From Rhizobium croatiense (GTDB lineage Bacteria; Pseudomonadota; Alphaproteobacteria; Rhizobiales; Rhizobiaceae): DNA of 64,000 nucleotides. The position numbers and the translations under genes are program-made. The notes beneath the pieces are model-generated. The model had not been told where the DNA came from. It worked only from the letters and a program-made list of their open reading frames with translations, and did not search any database. Below are positions 9,919 to 19,400 of this stretch, one piece after another. Numbering within the stretch: position 1 is the first letter of the stretch; each line of letters starts with the position of its first letter. The stretch covers positions 62,001 to 126,000 of the forward strand of contig NZ_JAILYJ010000006.1 of NCBI RefSeq assembly GCF_019793465.1, in the 5' to 3' direction.

Positions 9919-9967
9919 TTGACAGCTGAAAAAATCTCTGACATCAAATTTCTCGACTGTCGAGAAA
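9919..9967 (+). promoter_or_regulatory. xylF promoter with palindromic operator
   Basis: TTGACA at 9919-9924 is a good -35 element. About 25 bp downstream a perfect 8-bp inverted repeat TTTCTCGA-CTG-TCGAGAAA (9949-9967) overlaps where the -10/start region should be, and a half-site TCCTCGACAG follows at 9980-9989. This fits repressor binding by the divergent ROK protein. Confidence 0.6.
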
Positions 9968-10053
9968 ATAATCCGAACTTTCCTCGACAGGCGTATCGCG
10001 GTGGCCGGAGGAAGCATGGGCTGGGCCGGCCGCAACTCACTCGGGAGGACATT

Positions 10054-11094
10054 ATGAAGTCTATTTTGAAATTGATGGCAGGCGCCGCCATCCTCGTTTC
10101 CGTGCACACCGCCGCCATGGCTGCCGATCTCGTCGTCGGCGTTTCCTGGTCGAATTTCCAGGAAGAGCGCTGGAAGACCGACGAAGCGGCCATCAAGAAG
10201 GCTCTCGAAGCCAAGGGCGCCAAGTATATTTCCGCTGACGCGCAGTCTTCGGCCGCAAAGCAGCTGACCGACGTCGAATCGCTGATCTCGCAGGGCGCCA
10301 ACGCGCTGATCATTCTCGCCCAGGATTCCGACGCCATCGGCCCGGCGATCGAAAAGGCCGCTGCCGAAGGCATCCCCGTTGTCGGCTACGACCGCCTGAT
10401 CGAAAATCCGGCCGCCTTCTACATCACCTTCGACAACAAGGAAGTCGGCCGCCTGCAGGCTGAAGGCGTCTTCAAGGCGAAGCCGGAAGGCAACTACGTG
10501 TTCATCAAGGGCTCGTCCTCCGACCCGAATGCCGACTTCTTGTTCTCGGGCCAGCAGGAAGTGCTGAAGGCCGCGATCGACGCCGGCAAGATCAAGAATG
10601 TCGGCGAGGCCTATACCGACGGCTGGCTGCCGGAGAACGCCCAGCGCAACATGGAGCAGTTCCTGACCGCCAACAACAACAAGGTTGACGCCGTCGTCGC
10701 CTCCAACGATGGCACGGCCGGCGGCGCGATTGCAGCGCTCGACGCCCAGGGCCTCGCCGGCTCCGTTCCGGTTTCCGGCCAGGACGGCGACAAGGCGGCG
10801 CTGAACCGCATCGCTCTCGGCACGCAGACGGTTTCCGTCTGGAAGGACAGCCGCGAACTCGGCAAGCGTGCCGCCGAAATCGCTCTCGACCTCGCCGGCG
10901 GCAAGGACATGAGCAAGATCGAAGGCGCACAGGCCTTCAAGGGCGGCCCGAAGGGCGTGGAAATGCAGTCGGTCTTCCTGAAGCCGCTCGCCATCACCAA
11001 GGACAATCTGAACGTCGTCATCGACGCCGGCTGGATTTCCAAGGCTGAAGCCTGCCAGGGCGTCAAGGCCGGCACCGTCGCCGCCTGCAAGTAA
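10054..11094 (+). CDS. xylF: Xylose-binding periplasmic protein XylF
   Basis: A 346-aa binding protein with a Sec signal peptide ending near [13 protein letters not shown]. The mature part matches Xyl[59 protein letters not shown] and [11 protein letters not shown], all on the type 1 periplasmic binding fold. GGGAGGAC precedes the ATG. It leads the xylFHG operon and is followed by a strong stem-loop before xylH. Xylose as main ligand is from the family. Confidence 0.92.
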   Translation: MKSILKLMAGAAILVSVHTAAMAADLVVGVSWSNFQEERWKTDEAAIKKALEAKGAKYISADAQSSAAKQLTDVESLISQGANALIILAQDSDAIGPAIEKAAAEGIPVVGYDRLIENPAAFYITFDNKEVGRLQAEGVFKAKPEGNYVFIKGSSSDPNADFLFSGQQEVLKAAIDAGKIKNVGEAYTDGWLPENAQRNMEQFLTANNNKVDAVVASNDGTAGGAIAALDAQGLAGSVPVSGQDGDKAALNRIALGTQTVSVWKDSRELGKRAAEIALDLAGGKDMSKIEGAQAFKGGPKGVEMQSVFLKPLAITKDNLNVVIDAGWISKAEACQGVKAGTVAACK

Positions 11095-11113
11095 GCAAGC
11101 TTCGAACGAAATG

Positions 11114-11148
11114 CCGGCGCCGCAGCGGGAAGACCGTTGCGGCGCCGG
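11114..11148 (+). promoter_or_regulatory. Stem-loop after xylF
   Basis: CCGGCGCCGCA (11114-11124) pairs perfectly with TGCGGCGCCGG (11138-11148), 11 bp with a 13-nt loop and no T run. It lies in the 259-bp gap before xylH and likely stabilises the xylF transcript. The rest of the gap shows no gene. Confidence 0.7.
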
Positions 11149-11353
11149 ATGCGGATGCGAACTCCAAGGATGCAGTTCCTCCGCCCCGCCGCACCATCGC
11201 GGATTTGCATTCCCTGCCGGAAGGGTGTCGCGACGCCACGCCACGGTTTCCGGAAGCATCACGATGGTCAGTTGAAGAACGGACGATGACGCCGCCGACA
11301 GTTTCGGGCACGCCGGCGCACCCGTCCACACACAATGGGGGAACGGCAAACCC

Positions 11354-12667
11354 ATGGCCGAAATGGTAAAATCCACCACATCAAGCGGGCCGCGAACGGC
11401 GGAAGCCAACCCGGTGACCCGCTTCTTCCGCGCGACCGAGATCGACACACGCCTGCTCGGCATGATCGGCGCGCTCGTCATCATCTGGATCGGTTTCCAC
11501 ATCATAACCGGCGGTCTGTTCCTGACCCCGCGCAATCTCTGGAACCTCTCGGTCCAGACGACCGACATCGCGATCATGACGACGGGCATGGTGCTGATCA
11601 TCGTCACCCGCAACATCGACCTTTCGGTCGGCTCCGTGCTCGGCCTCTGCGGCATGATCATGGGCGTGACGCAAGCGAAGATCCTGCCTGAGTATATCGG
11701 CTTCGACAGCCCCTTCACCTGGGTGATCACGCTGCTGGTCGGCCTGATCGCGGGCGGCCTGATCGGCACCTTCCAGGGCATGATCATCGCCTTCCTGAAC
11801 GTTCCCTCCTTCATTGTCACACTCGGCGGCCTGCTCGTCTGGCGCGGCGCGACCTGGCTCGTCACCAGCGGCCAGACGGTTGCCCCGATGGACCAGACCT
11901 TCCGCATCATGGGCGGCGGCGCGGAGGGCTCGATCGGCGCCACCTGGAGCTGGATCGTCGGCATCGTTGCCTGCCTTTTCGTCATCGCCAGCATTATCGG
12001 CTCGCGCCGCCAACGCCGCCGCTTCGGCTTTCCGCGCCGGCCGATCTGGGCGGAATATTTCCTCGCGACGCTGAGCTGCGTGCTGATCCTCGGCGCCGTC
12101 TGGATCGCCAACAGCTATTACTGGCCGATCAACATCGCCAAGAAATATGCCGAGACCAACAATATTCCCTGGCCCGAAACCGGCCTGGATATCCCCTACG
12201 GCATCGCCGTGCCGGTGCTGATCGCCATCGTCGTCGGCATCATCATGACCTTCATCGCCACCCGGCTGCGCTTCGGCCGCTATGTCTTCGCGATCGGCGG
12301 TAACCCGGAGGCGGCCGAGCTGGCCGGCATCAAGACCCGCTGGGTGACCGTGCGCATCTTCGCGCTGATGGGGGTTTTGGCCGCTATCGCAGCCGCGATT
12401 TCCACCGCCCGCCTCAACGCCGCGACCAACTCGCAGGGCACGCTCGACGAGCTCTACACCATCGCCGCCGCCGTGATCGGCGGGACGTCGCTGGCGGGCG
12501 GCACCGGCACGATCGCCGGCGCCATGCTCGGCGCGCTCGTCATGCAGTCGCTGCAATCGGGCATGGTGCTCGCGCATGTCGACACCCCGCTGCAGAGCGT
12601 TGTCGTCGGCACCGTCCTCGTCGTCGCGGTCTGGCTCGACACCGTCTATCGCGCCCGTGCCAAGTGA
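11354..12667 (+). CDS. xylH: Xylose ABC transporter permease XylH
   Basis: A 437-aa inner-membrane permease. It has the family signature [16 protein letters not shown] and the loop [16 protein letters not shown], with about ten or more hydrophobic segments. Length over 400 aa and the extra mid-protein section (residues about 210-270, including basic RRQRRRFGF) are typical of XylH rather than RbsC. It ends 13 bp before xylG. Confidence 0.92.
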   Translation: MAEMVKSTTSSGPRTAEANPVTRFFRATEIDTRLLGMIGALVIIWIGFHIITGGLFLTPRNLWNLSVQTTDIAIMTTGMVLIIVTRNIDLSVGSVLGLCGMIMGVTQAKILPEYIGFDSPFTWVITLLVGLIAGGLIGTFQGMIIAFLNVPSFIVTLGGLLVWRGATWLVTSGQTVAPMDQTFRIMGGGAEGSIGATWSWIVGIVACLFVIASIIGSRRQRRRFGFPRRPIWAEYFLATLSCVLILGAVWIANSYYWPINIAKKYAETNNIPWPETGLDIPYGIAVPVLIAIVVGIIMTFIATRLRFGRYVFAIGGNPEAAELAGIKTRWVTVRIFALMGVLAAIAAAISTARLNAATNSQGTLDELYTIAAAVIGGTSLAGGTGTIAGAMLGALVMQSLQSGMVLAHVDTPLQSVVVGTVLVVAVWLDTVYRARAK

Positions 12668-12680
12668 GAGGAGCCTCAAA

Positions 12681-13463
12681 ATGACTGATCACCGCACTCC
12701 CCTCGTGGAACTGAAAAACATCTCGATCGCCTTCGGCGGCATCCACGCCGTGGACAATGCCTCGGTCGATCTCTACCCCGGCGAAGTCGTCGCCCTGCTC
12801 GGCCACAACGGCGCCGGCAAATCAACGCTGATCAAGATCCTGTCCGGCGCCTACAAGCGCGACTCCGGCGAAATCCTGATCAATGGCGAGCCGGCCGACA
12901 TCCGCAACCCGCGCGATGCCAAGAAATACGGGATCGAGACGATCTACCAGACGCTCGCCGTCGCCGACAATGTCGACGCCGCCGCCAACCTCTATCTCGG
13001 CCGCGAGCTGAAGACCCGCTGGGGCACGCTCGACGACGTGGCGATGGAGGCCTCGGCGCGCGAAGTGATGGGACGGCTCAACCCCAACTTCAAGCGCTTC
13101 AAGGAGCCGGTGAAGGCGCTTTCGGGCGGCCAGCGGCAATCGGTGGCGATTGCGCGGGCCATCCTCTTCAACGCCCGCATCCTGATCATGGACGAGCCGA
13201 CGGCGGCCCTCGGGCCGCAGGAGACGGCGCAGGTGGGCGAGCTGATCAAGCAGCTGAAGAAAGAAGGCATCGGCATCTTCCTCATCAGCCACGACATCCA
13301 CGACGTCTTCGACCTCGCCGACCGCGTCTCGGTGATGAAGAACGGCCAGGTGGTGGGCCACGCCCGCACCGAGGACGTGACCAAGGACGAAGTGCTCGGC
13401 ATGATCATCCTCGGCAAGGTGCCGCCGAACGCCATCCCCGGCCCCGGCGCCATGCAGATCTGA
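12681..13463 (+). CDS. xylG: Sugar ABC transporter ATPase, single domain (XylG-type)
   Basis: A 260-aa protein with one ABC domain: Walker [10 protein letters not shown], signature [15 protein letters not shown], Walker [13 protein letters not shown], and a switch-like H in [10 protein letters not shown]. coli XylG has two fused ATPase domains, so this is the half-size, presumably homodimeric version common in rhizobia. AGAGGAG lies before the ATG. It closes the operon and is followed by a terminator. Confidence 0.9.
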   Translation: MTDHRTPLVELKNISIAFGGIHAVDNASVDLYPGEVVALLGHNGAGKSTLIKILSGAYKRDSGEILINGEPADIRNPRDAKKYGIETIYQTLAVADNVDAAANLYLGRELKTRWGTLDDVAMEASAREVMGRLNPNFKRFKEPVKALSGGQRQSVAIARAILFNARILIMDEPTAALGPQETAQVGELIKQLKKEGIGIFLISHDIHDVFDLADRVSVMKNGQVVGHARTEDVTKDEVLGMIILGKVPPNAIPGPGAMQI

Positions 13464-13491
13464 CCGCTGCAAGCTCATCACCCGACGACCG

Positions 13492-13523
13492 CTCCGCCGC
13501 CCGCAAGGCCGGCGGAGTTTTTT
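13492..13523 (+). terminator. Intrinsic terminator of xylFHG
   Basis: CTCCGCCG (13492-13499) pairs with CGGCGGAG (13510-13517) and is followed directly by TTTTTT. Confidence 0.9.
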
Positions 13524-13661
13524 ATGCGTTCGCGGAGCTGGCGGATAAAATACGCGCCAAATCGCAAGCATCGGTATTTCTGAGAAATTCGCGATTGAAG
13601 CCGGCCGCAAGCTAGGCTAAGAACCACCCATCGGACAGGCGATTCAAACCGCCTCAGGCAT

Positions 13662-13738
13662 GCACCCGTAGCTCAGCTGGATAGAGTGTTGGATTCCGAT
13701 TCCAAAGGTCACAGGTTCGAATCCTGTCGGGTGCGCCA
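13662..13738 (+). tRNA. tRNA-Arg, anticodon CCG
   Basis: A full cloverleaf of 77 nt with encoded CCA. Acceptor GCACCCG pairs with CGGGTGC, the anticodon stem TTGGA/TCCAA encloses loop TTCCGAT with anticodon CCG (reads CGG), and the T arm is ACAGG-TTCGAAT-CCTGT. It marks the edge of the accessory island that runs to about 27.5 kb. I found no second copy of its 3' end that would define an att site. Confidence 0.95.
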
Positions 13739-14013
13739 AATTTCGACCACTCCAGAACAAAGCTGCGCACCGTAAGTTAGTGGTAAGCCCGCGAGGGTTT
13801 GCACCTAAAGCCCCCAGTCTTGCTTTTTTTTCGCGTTAGGTCTGAACCTGTCTTCGAATTACAGAGGCGGCGGCGCCCACGACGCGCGGCCTTACCGGAT
13901 GGTCTTCCGCTGACCTGCCACTGAACTTTCATCCGGCGAGGATTAGAGTCTCGGCATTTTTTGAACCGCCCCCAAACTCTGGACCAGCGCAGACTAGAGT
14001 TTTCCGGCTTCAT

Positions 14014-14876
14014 TCAGGGAGGCGGGCTGGTTGCGCCTCCCGAATTCATCAGTGAGATCGGCACCTTATTGCCGATGGCACCATGTGGCCGCACCTCATT
14101 GTAGTCTCTGCGCCATCCTCCATCTTTTCGCGGGCATCCGCAAGGGTCAGGAACCAATGCTGGTTCAGACATTCGGCTCGGAGCGGCCGTTAAATGCTTC
14201 GATGAAGGCATTGTCCGTCGGCTTTCCTGGGCGTGAGAAGTCCAAGGTCACCCCTTGGCATAGGCCCAAAGGTCAAGATCGCGGGATACGAACTCAGTCC
14301 CCTGGTCGACACGGATCGTCTTCGGATAGCCGACGTTCCGGCACACCCGTTCCAAGGTCTGCACGACGTCCTCACCACGATAGCTGTGACGCGGATCGAG
14401 CACGGGAACATAACGCGAGAAGGTGTCGACCACCGTCAGAACCCGCAGTTTCTTGCCGGTCGACAGTTGATCATGCACGAAGTCCATCGCCCAGACGTCA
14501 TTTGGTCCGACAGCCATTTGCCGATCCTCGCGAAGTTTCGCCTTCACCCGGCGCTTCGGAGTCTTGTTCCGCAGCTGCAGGCCCAAGTCTCTGTAGATGC
14601 GATAGGTTCGCTTGATATTGGTGCCCCAGCCCTCGCGTTCCAAGAGCACATGCACGCGACGATAGCCGTAGCGCACACGCGTCTCACAAATCTCGCGAAT
14701 ACGACGTTCAAGACCGGCCTGATCGGCGCGGCGAGAGGTGTAGTGGTAGGTCGACCGATCGAAGTTCAACGCGCCACAGGCACGCCGGATCGAGATTGCC
14801 CAATCGCGGCACATGCCCTTCACCACCTCCCGCTGCCGAGCAGGCCTTAGAGCTTTCGGCGGATGACGTCCTGCAG
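14014..14876 (-). pseudogene. IS3-family transposase OrfB, three frameshifts
   Basis: The DDE integrase core is recognisable: NDVWAMDFVHDQLSTGKK (first D), VTVVDTFSR-like block VVDTFSRYVPVLD, RVDQGTEFVS (second D), then NAFIEAFNGR (third acidic residue) and RRDYNEVRPHGAIG near the end. The frame is broken at about 14251-14254 (AAGGGGTGA where one more base is needed), near 14182 and near 14114. Each is a single-base loss. Expression would normally use a -1 frameshift from orfA. Confidence 0.85.
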
Positions 14877-15113
14877 CATCTCGCGATCCAACGTCAGATC
14901 CGCGACGATCTTCTTCAGCCGTGCGTTCTCGTCCTCGAGTTGCTTCAGCTTCTTCATCTCCGGCGGCAACATGCCGGCATACTTTTTCTTCCAGTTGAAG
15001 TAGGTCGCCTGGCTGATACCCGCCTTGCGACAAATCTCAGAAACCGACACACCTTCATCACCTTGCTTCAAAATGAACGCCTTCTGCGCGTCCGAAAACT
15101 GCGATGCCTTCAT
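14847..15113 (-). CDS. IS3-family transposase OrfA
   Basis: An 88-aa protein with the HTH_Tnp_1 helix-turn-helix (VSVSEICRKAGISQATYFNW) and a C-terminal leucine zipper-like coiled coil (LKQLEDENARLKKIVADL). It is intact. It would bind the IS ends and be fused to OrfB by frameshifting near its 3' end. Confidence 0.9.
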   Translation of the reverse strand: MKASQFSDAQKAFILKQGDEGVSVSEICRKAGISQATYFNWKKKYAGMLPPEMKKLKQLEDENARLKKIVADLTLDREMLQDVIRRKL

Positions 15114-15189
15114 CGTCTTCCGTTCCTTTCCCAGCCAGGAAAATGCACCGGAAAACTCTAGCTAAAATTGGTCCAGTTTGAAGGGTTCA

Positions 15190-15633
15190 GATCAGACCGT
15201 GAGATTGCGGACGGCGGCGGTCATGGAATTACTGGTAACGGTGGCGCCTCTCAGAGTGAGGTCGTTGGTAAGAATAGTGAGGTCGCCGGTGCCGTTAACA
15301 TGGGTATTGTAATGCGCGAGTCCCGTCGTGCCATCATTGCCCTTGCCGTAGGAGCCGGTGGGCCGTTTGGCACGTGTCATCCAGCTGGTAAGTGCCCTCC
15401 AGCGTATTGTTGGCCGGCGGCGCACCGGGCAGTTGCTTGCCGGGAATGTCTATGCCGATTTGAGCGCTCAAGCCTTCGTAACCCTTCTGCGCGAGGAAAT
15501 CGCTGTAGGTCAGTGTAGAAGAGGTCGGCCTGCATTGCGAAACGAGATCGGAACCGACCACCTTCATGCCGGGAGAGTGGTCGGTGATACGTTTTTGGAG
15601 ATTTTCGATCGAACGCAGCGTACTATCAGCCAT
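15190..15633 (-). pseudogene. Orphan CdiA/FhaB-type adhesin fragment cut by the IS
   Basis: Downstream of cdiI, a frame opens at an ATG at 15633 (MADSTLRSIENLQKR) overlapping the cdiI stop, reads through LAQKGYEGLSAQIGIDIPGK and LEGTYQLDD, then shifts frame near 15375-15385 and continues as YGKGNDGTTGLAHYN and TNDLTLRGATVTSNSM. The last part resembles the haemagglutinin repeats of CdiA in this window (NDTTLKGAVVSGNTV). It stops where the IS begins. It is most simply a leftover of a displaced adhesin module, as seen downstream of many CDI loci. No toxin domain remains in it. Confidence 0.6.
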
Positions 15634-16429
15634 ACAGGACCTTGCGTAAGCGATCCTGCACCTCGGGAGAGCTGGCTTCTGTGAAAGGACGTTCTGAGAC
15701 ACACAAGCGGATAACGTTTTCAGTTATCTGCCTGATCTCGATTGGAGTAAGTGTCGACAGACGTTCTTTATTATGAAAGCCGACGTAGCTCCAAAATATA
15801 TCGCTCAGCCACATGACGGATCCCACCGCCTCCACGTACCCAGAGCGAAGCGACCACCGGCCGGGATTATGCGAAATATCGACCACCATTTGTTCAACCG
15901 GCGGAGGCAATCCGTTGGAACGCATAGGCAGTGATGAATAATCCCGATTGGCGGCCTGGTATATGATTGGATCCTCAGCATTTTGCCATTTGTCATACTC
16001 GACATCAGCAATCCAAGCCTGAACAAAGTGAGGTGATATGACAAACGGCGCCGCCCACAGTTCCCAATCGATTGATGCGCCTGGAATTTTCTCCCTTATC
16101 TCAACGTAGCAATGTTCGGCGTCCGCTACGGCGCCATACCTAAAAATAAGCGTTGATGTTTCGATTTGACTGAGTCGATCAGTATTTTTAACGGATGTTA
16201 TCAATTTTTTTTGTTGTAAAGGCGACCCATGAGCTTGAAATTCCTCGTCAAGCTTCAGCATTCGCAATATTTCGAGAATTTTTTCTAAAGCGTCGATGGC
16301 TTTCAGAGCACCATATCGCCTTTCCCCTATCTCAATTCTTGGCATTTCGGCCACAACGGTCGTCCTTCCGCGATTGGGGATAAGGGTAAAGATCAGTTTC
16401 AGTTTTTCTTGCCTGATACTCGCCATCAT
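15626..16429 (-). CDS. cdiI: Candidate CDI immunity protein
   Basis: A 267-aa soluble-looking protein with no signal peptide. Its ATG at 16429 shares bases with the cdiA stop (TGATGATG), so it is translated with cdiA, as immunity genes are. The frame could also begin at TTG 16432. The sequence is acidic-to-neutral, rich in aromatic residues in the C-terminal half (MWLSDIFWSYVGFHNKERL), and I recognise no named immunity family. It is longer than most CdiI proteins. The function, neutralising the CdiA C-terminal nuclease, is inferred from position only. Confidence 0.65.
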   Translation of the reverse strand: MMASIRQEKLKLIFTLIPNRGRTTVVAEMPRIEIGERRYGALKAIDALEKILEILRMLKLDEEFQAHGSPLQQKKLITSVKNTDRLSQIETSTLIFRYGAVADAEHCYVEIREKIPGASIDWELWAAPFVISPHFVQAWIADVEYDKWQNAEDPIIYQAANRDYSSLPMRSNGLPPPVEQMVVDISHNPGRWSLRSGYVEAVGSVMWLSDIFWSYVGFHNKERLSTLTPIEIRQITENVIRLCVSERPFTEASSPEVQDRLRKVLYG

Positions 16430-19400
16430 CAAAATTCCTTGATTAGCACTGTTATGCCTTCGCTTCTGCCATAGTCTACTAGAGCCTGCGCAGCGGCCGC
16501 TCCTCCAGGCTGAACTCGGATATCGAGTATCTTCTTTGCAGGATTGCCATTGATCGTTATGCCGCTGCCACTGAGCTCGTCAATTGTTCTTTCCATCCTA
16601 CCCATCCACGACGAACCGGTGGTATTGACCGTCTTTAGGCTGATGACCGTATTCCCGCTCTGGAAATCGATTAGCGGAAAGAATCCATTCTTTTCAGCAC
16701 CAATGTGAAACCATCCATTCGCGCTGCTATATTCCGTTTGCGCAAGTAACGACTCGACCGAATTACCTCTCACAATGGGATTTAGCGACCAAACTTTTCG
16801 ACCGAGAATCTGAGTGTCGACCTTCAGAGCTGCTTGTTCGATGGCCTTTTTATCCAGCGTTGTCAGCGCAGATAACCCTACTCCTGTTCCGCCGAGTTCA
16901 GGAGCGGAAGCAATGAAATCCTGGAAGAGCAGGTTGATTTGCGTCAGACACACCTGCGATCCCAGTCGGCAGGCTGCGGCGAGTTCGGCGGCCATGGAAG
17001 CTGCCGCGGGGCCGGCGACGGCTAGCAAATACTCAACCTGGATCAGCTTGCCGACTTTTGATTCGAAAGCGACATTGCTCATCAATCCGTCGACCAGAGC
17101 GTGATTTTCGGTGATGAACTGTTGAAGTGCTGAGCTATTGGACCCCGCAGCGATTGTTACAGCGTTGATCATCCCATCGAGGAGGTTGATATACGTCGTC
17201 TCGGATCCGCCGATAGTGTTTTCAAAACCCGTTGAGCCTGCCTGTCCCTGCTCGATAGCGTGGATGGCATCTTTCAGGCCGTTTAGAACGGCCGACGTTT
17301 GGGCAGGCGTTGCATCCTTCAGGTCCCCAGAATCATTCGCGGCGGACAAAAGGGCGTGAACATAAGCTGTGTAATACTTGCTTTCGTTTTGGTTCCCGAA
17401 CCTCTCGTAGAGCTCCTTGTTTTGAGACAGGTACTCGATGTTCATGACGTGGTTGGTGTATTGGTCAGGCGTAGCGGAAAACAGGTTCTGCCCGTCCGGC
17501 AAGGCTGAAGAGGCAGCAGCCGCAAGTTTATCGAGAAAGGCAGCCGCCGCGCTCGATTCATTGACATCCGCAAAGAGACTGTCGACGCGCCTCAAGGCCT
17601 CCATCGTTAATTCCGCCTCAGCCCTTGTGATGCCTTCGGCCGAGCATGAGTCAACGCTCGCACAGTAACCCTGCTGAACGGCATAGCGGGCTGCGTTTGC
17701 GCGAATGAGTTCCCCTTCTTTGATATGAAGCTGACGATTGTATTTCTCCGCATCCAAAGCGATGGCAGCGCCTTGATTTCCTCCGATCACCGCACCGACG
17801 AGAGTAGCCGTCCATTGACTAATCGCGTTGCGCTGCTCCTGGGTCAGATTCGGGTTATCCATCAGCGCCTTGTTGATGATCGCGCCAAGCAGTTCTTGCC
17901 CGCCGCCGGCCAGCGCTCCAAGTCCGACGTTGCCGCCGGCAACAATGGCTGTGAGCGCACCTGCAGCCGCATGCAGGCCGATCTTCTCGGGACTTCCCTC
18001 TGCAAAGCCGAGCTTCTGGGAAATTTCCCCAATCGCCATGTTCAGAAGCTGCGAAACGGCTGCGGCACTCTCCTGCCGGCGTTTCAGCGTTTCGATGTCA
18101 TAGAAATCAGCCTGCGTATTGGCCTTAGATAGGTCGGCGTTAAGGCCGGTGAGGTCCTGCTTTTGTTCGCTAAGCGTCAACTTGCCCGGCGACAGTGTCG
18201 CGAGCGCTACGCCATGATCCTCCTGATTCGCGGGCGTATCGACCGCCGGCAGCGGTATGCCGCTTGGGCTGAGGACGACCCCATAACCGGAGGTGGAGGC
18301 GATCGAGGCGTTCGCTATGTTCGAATAAGTCAGCGCCTTGGCGCTCAACTCGTTGTTCCGAGGATCCGTGGTTGAGGCAATGACGCCCCCTTTGAGATCA
18401 ACGGTGCCGCCGGCAGCCACATGGTACCCGCCACCTCCCGCGACGATCCCACTTTGTTCGGAGACGTTGACATAGTCGCCCTTGACCTTTCCGGTGCTGG
18501 CGCCGCCGGACAGTGCGCCAGTGGGCGACAGTCCGATCGATGCGCCGGCCGTCGTTTCCCTGTAGGCGGCCGTATCCTGTTGACTAACGATATTGAGATT
18601 ACCGCCCACATTCGCAATGACGGTGTTGCCGGAGACAACAGCACCTTTAAGGGTCGTATCATTGCCGGAGTTCAGGGCGACGGCGCCCGTGCCCATGACG
18701 TGGCTGTTCAGTTGCGTAACACCGGTTTCGCCGACTTTGCCCATCCCCACGCTGGCGCTGCCAGTTACGCCAATCCCACCCCCGTTGGGACCACCGATTT
18801 CCGCGCCGACGCCAATGCTGGCGCCTGCCGACATGCTTTTGCTCGAACTGTCGTTTGTCGCCTGCGCACTCTCCAGCGTGATGTCATGGCCTGCCGACAG
18901 CAGCACATTGCCGGCATTCGCATCACCCGAGACCGTCGGATTGCCGTTTGCATCGTAACCGGCGGCGAGCTGCACGCCATGGCCGGTCAGATCGCCTGAG
19001 GTTGCCTCTATCGCTATCGCCCCGCCTGCCCGCACCGAGGTGACGACGGGGGAGGAACTGGAAGCAGCATTTTCGTACTTTTGATAGTTAAAGCCTGCCG
19101 TCAGCGAAACGGAAGCGAGGCTGCTGTCACCCTTCGAGATGCTGTCGAGCGTCTTATAGGCGTTGAGAGCGGCCAGCACGGTTGGCGCTGCGGCGTAAAG
19201 GCCGGCATTGTCGCCGATACCGCTTGCTGCCGATTGCACGCTCTCGGCCGCGCTAACGAGTCCGGATGAGACCGACAGAGTGATGCCCGCGAAGAACTCC
19301 TCATGCAGATGCTCATAGTTGGTCTGATCCTGAGCCAAGAGCAAGTTGACGTCGCGACCAGTGAGGATGGCAACATCGTGTTCTGCCGTGACTTGCGCGG

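Larger units (their letters stand above)
13962..15189 (-). mobile_element. IS3-family (IS407-like) insertion sequence, inactive
   Basis: About 1,228 bp bounded by imperfect terminal inverted repeats: the left end begins TGAACCGCCCCC and the right end, read inward, TGAACCCTTCAAACTGG; both arms share CTAGAGTTTTCC further in. It carries overlapping orfA and orfB on the minus strand in the IS3 arrangement. Flanking bases (TTTT left, GATC right) do not match, so no target duplication is visible and the ends may have recombined. orfB has three frameshifts, so the element should not move by itself. The 220 bp between the tRNA and the IS shows no gene. Confidence 0.85.

Noticed and set aside
9820-12111. 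763-aa minus-strand open frame opposite xylF/xylH
   Set aside because: Shadow of the xyl operon; low complexity and no domain.
13777-14013. 78-aa frame between tRNA and IS, considered as integrase remnant
   Set aside because: No tyrosine-recombinase motif; very basic and crosses the IS end.
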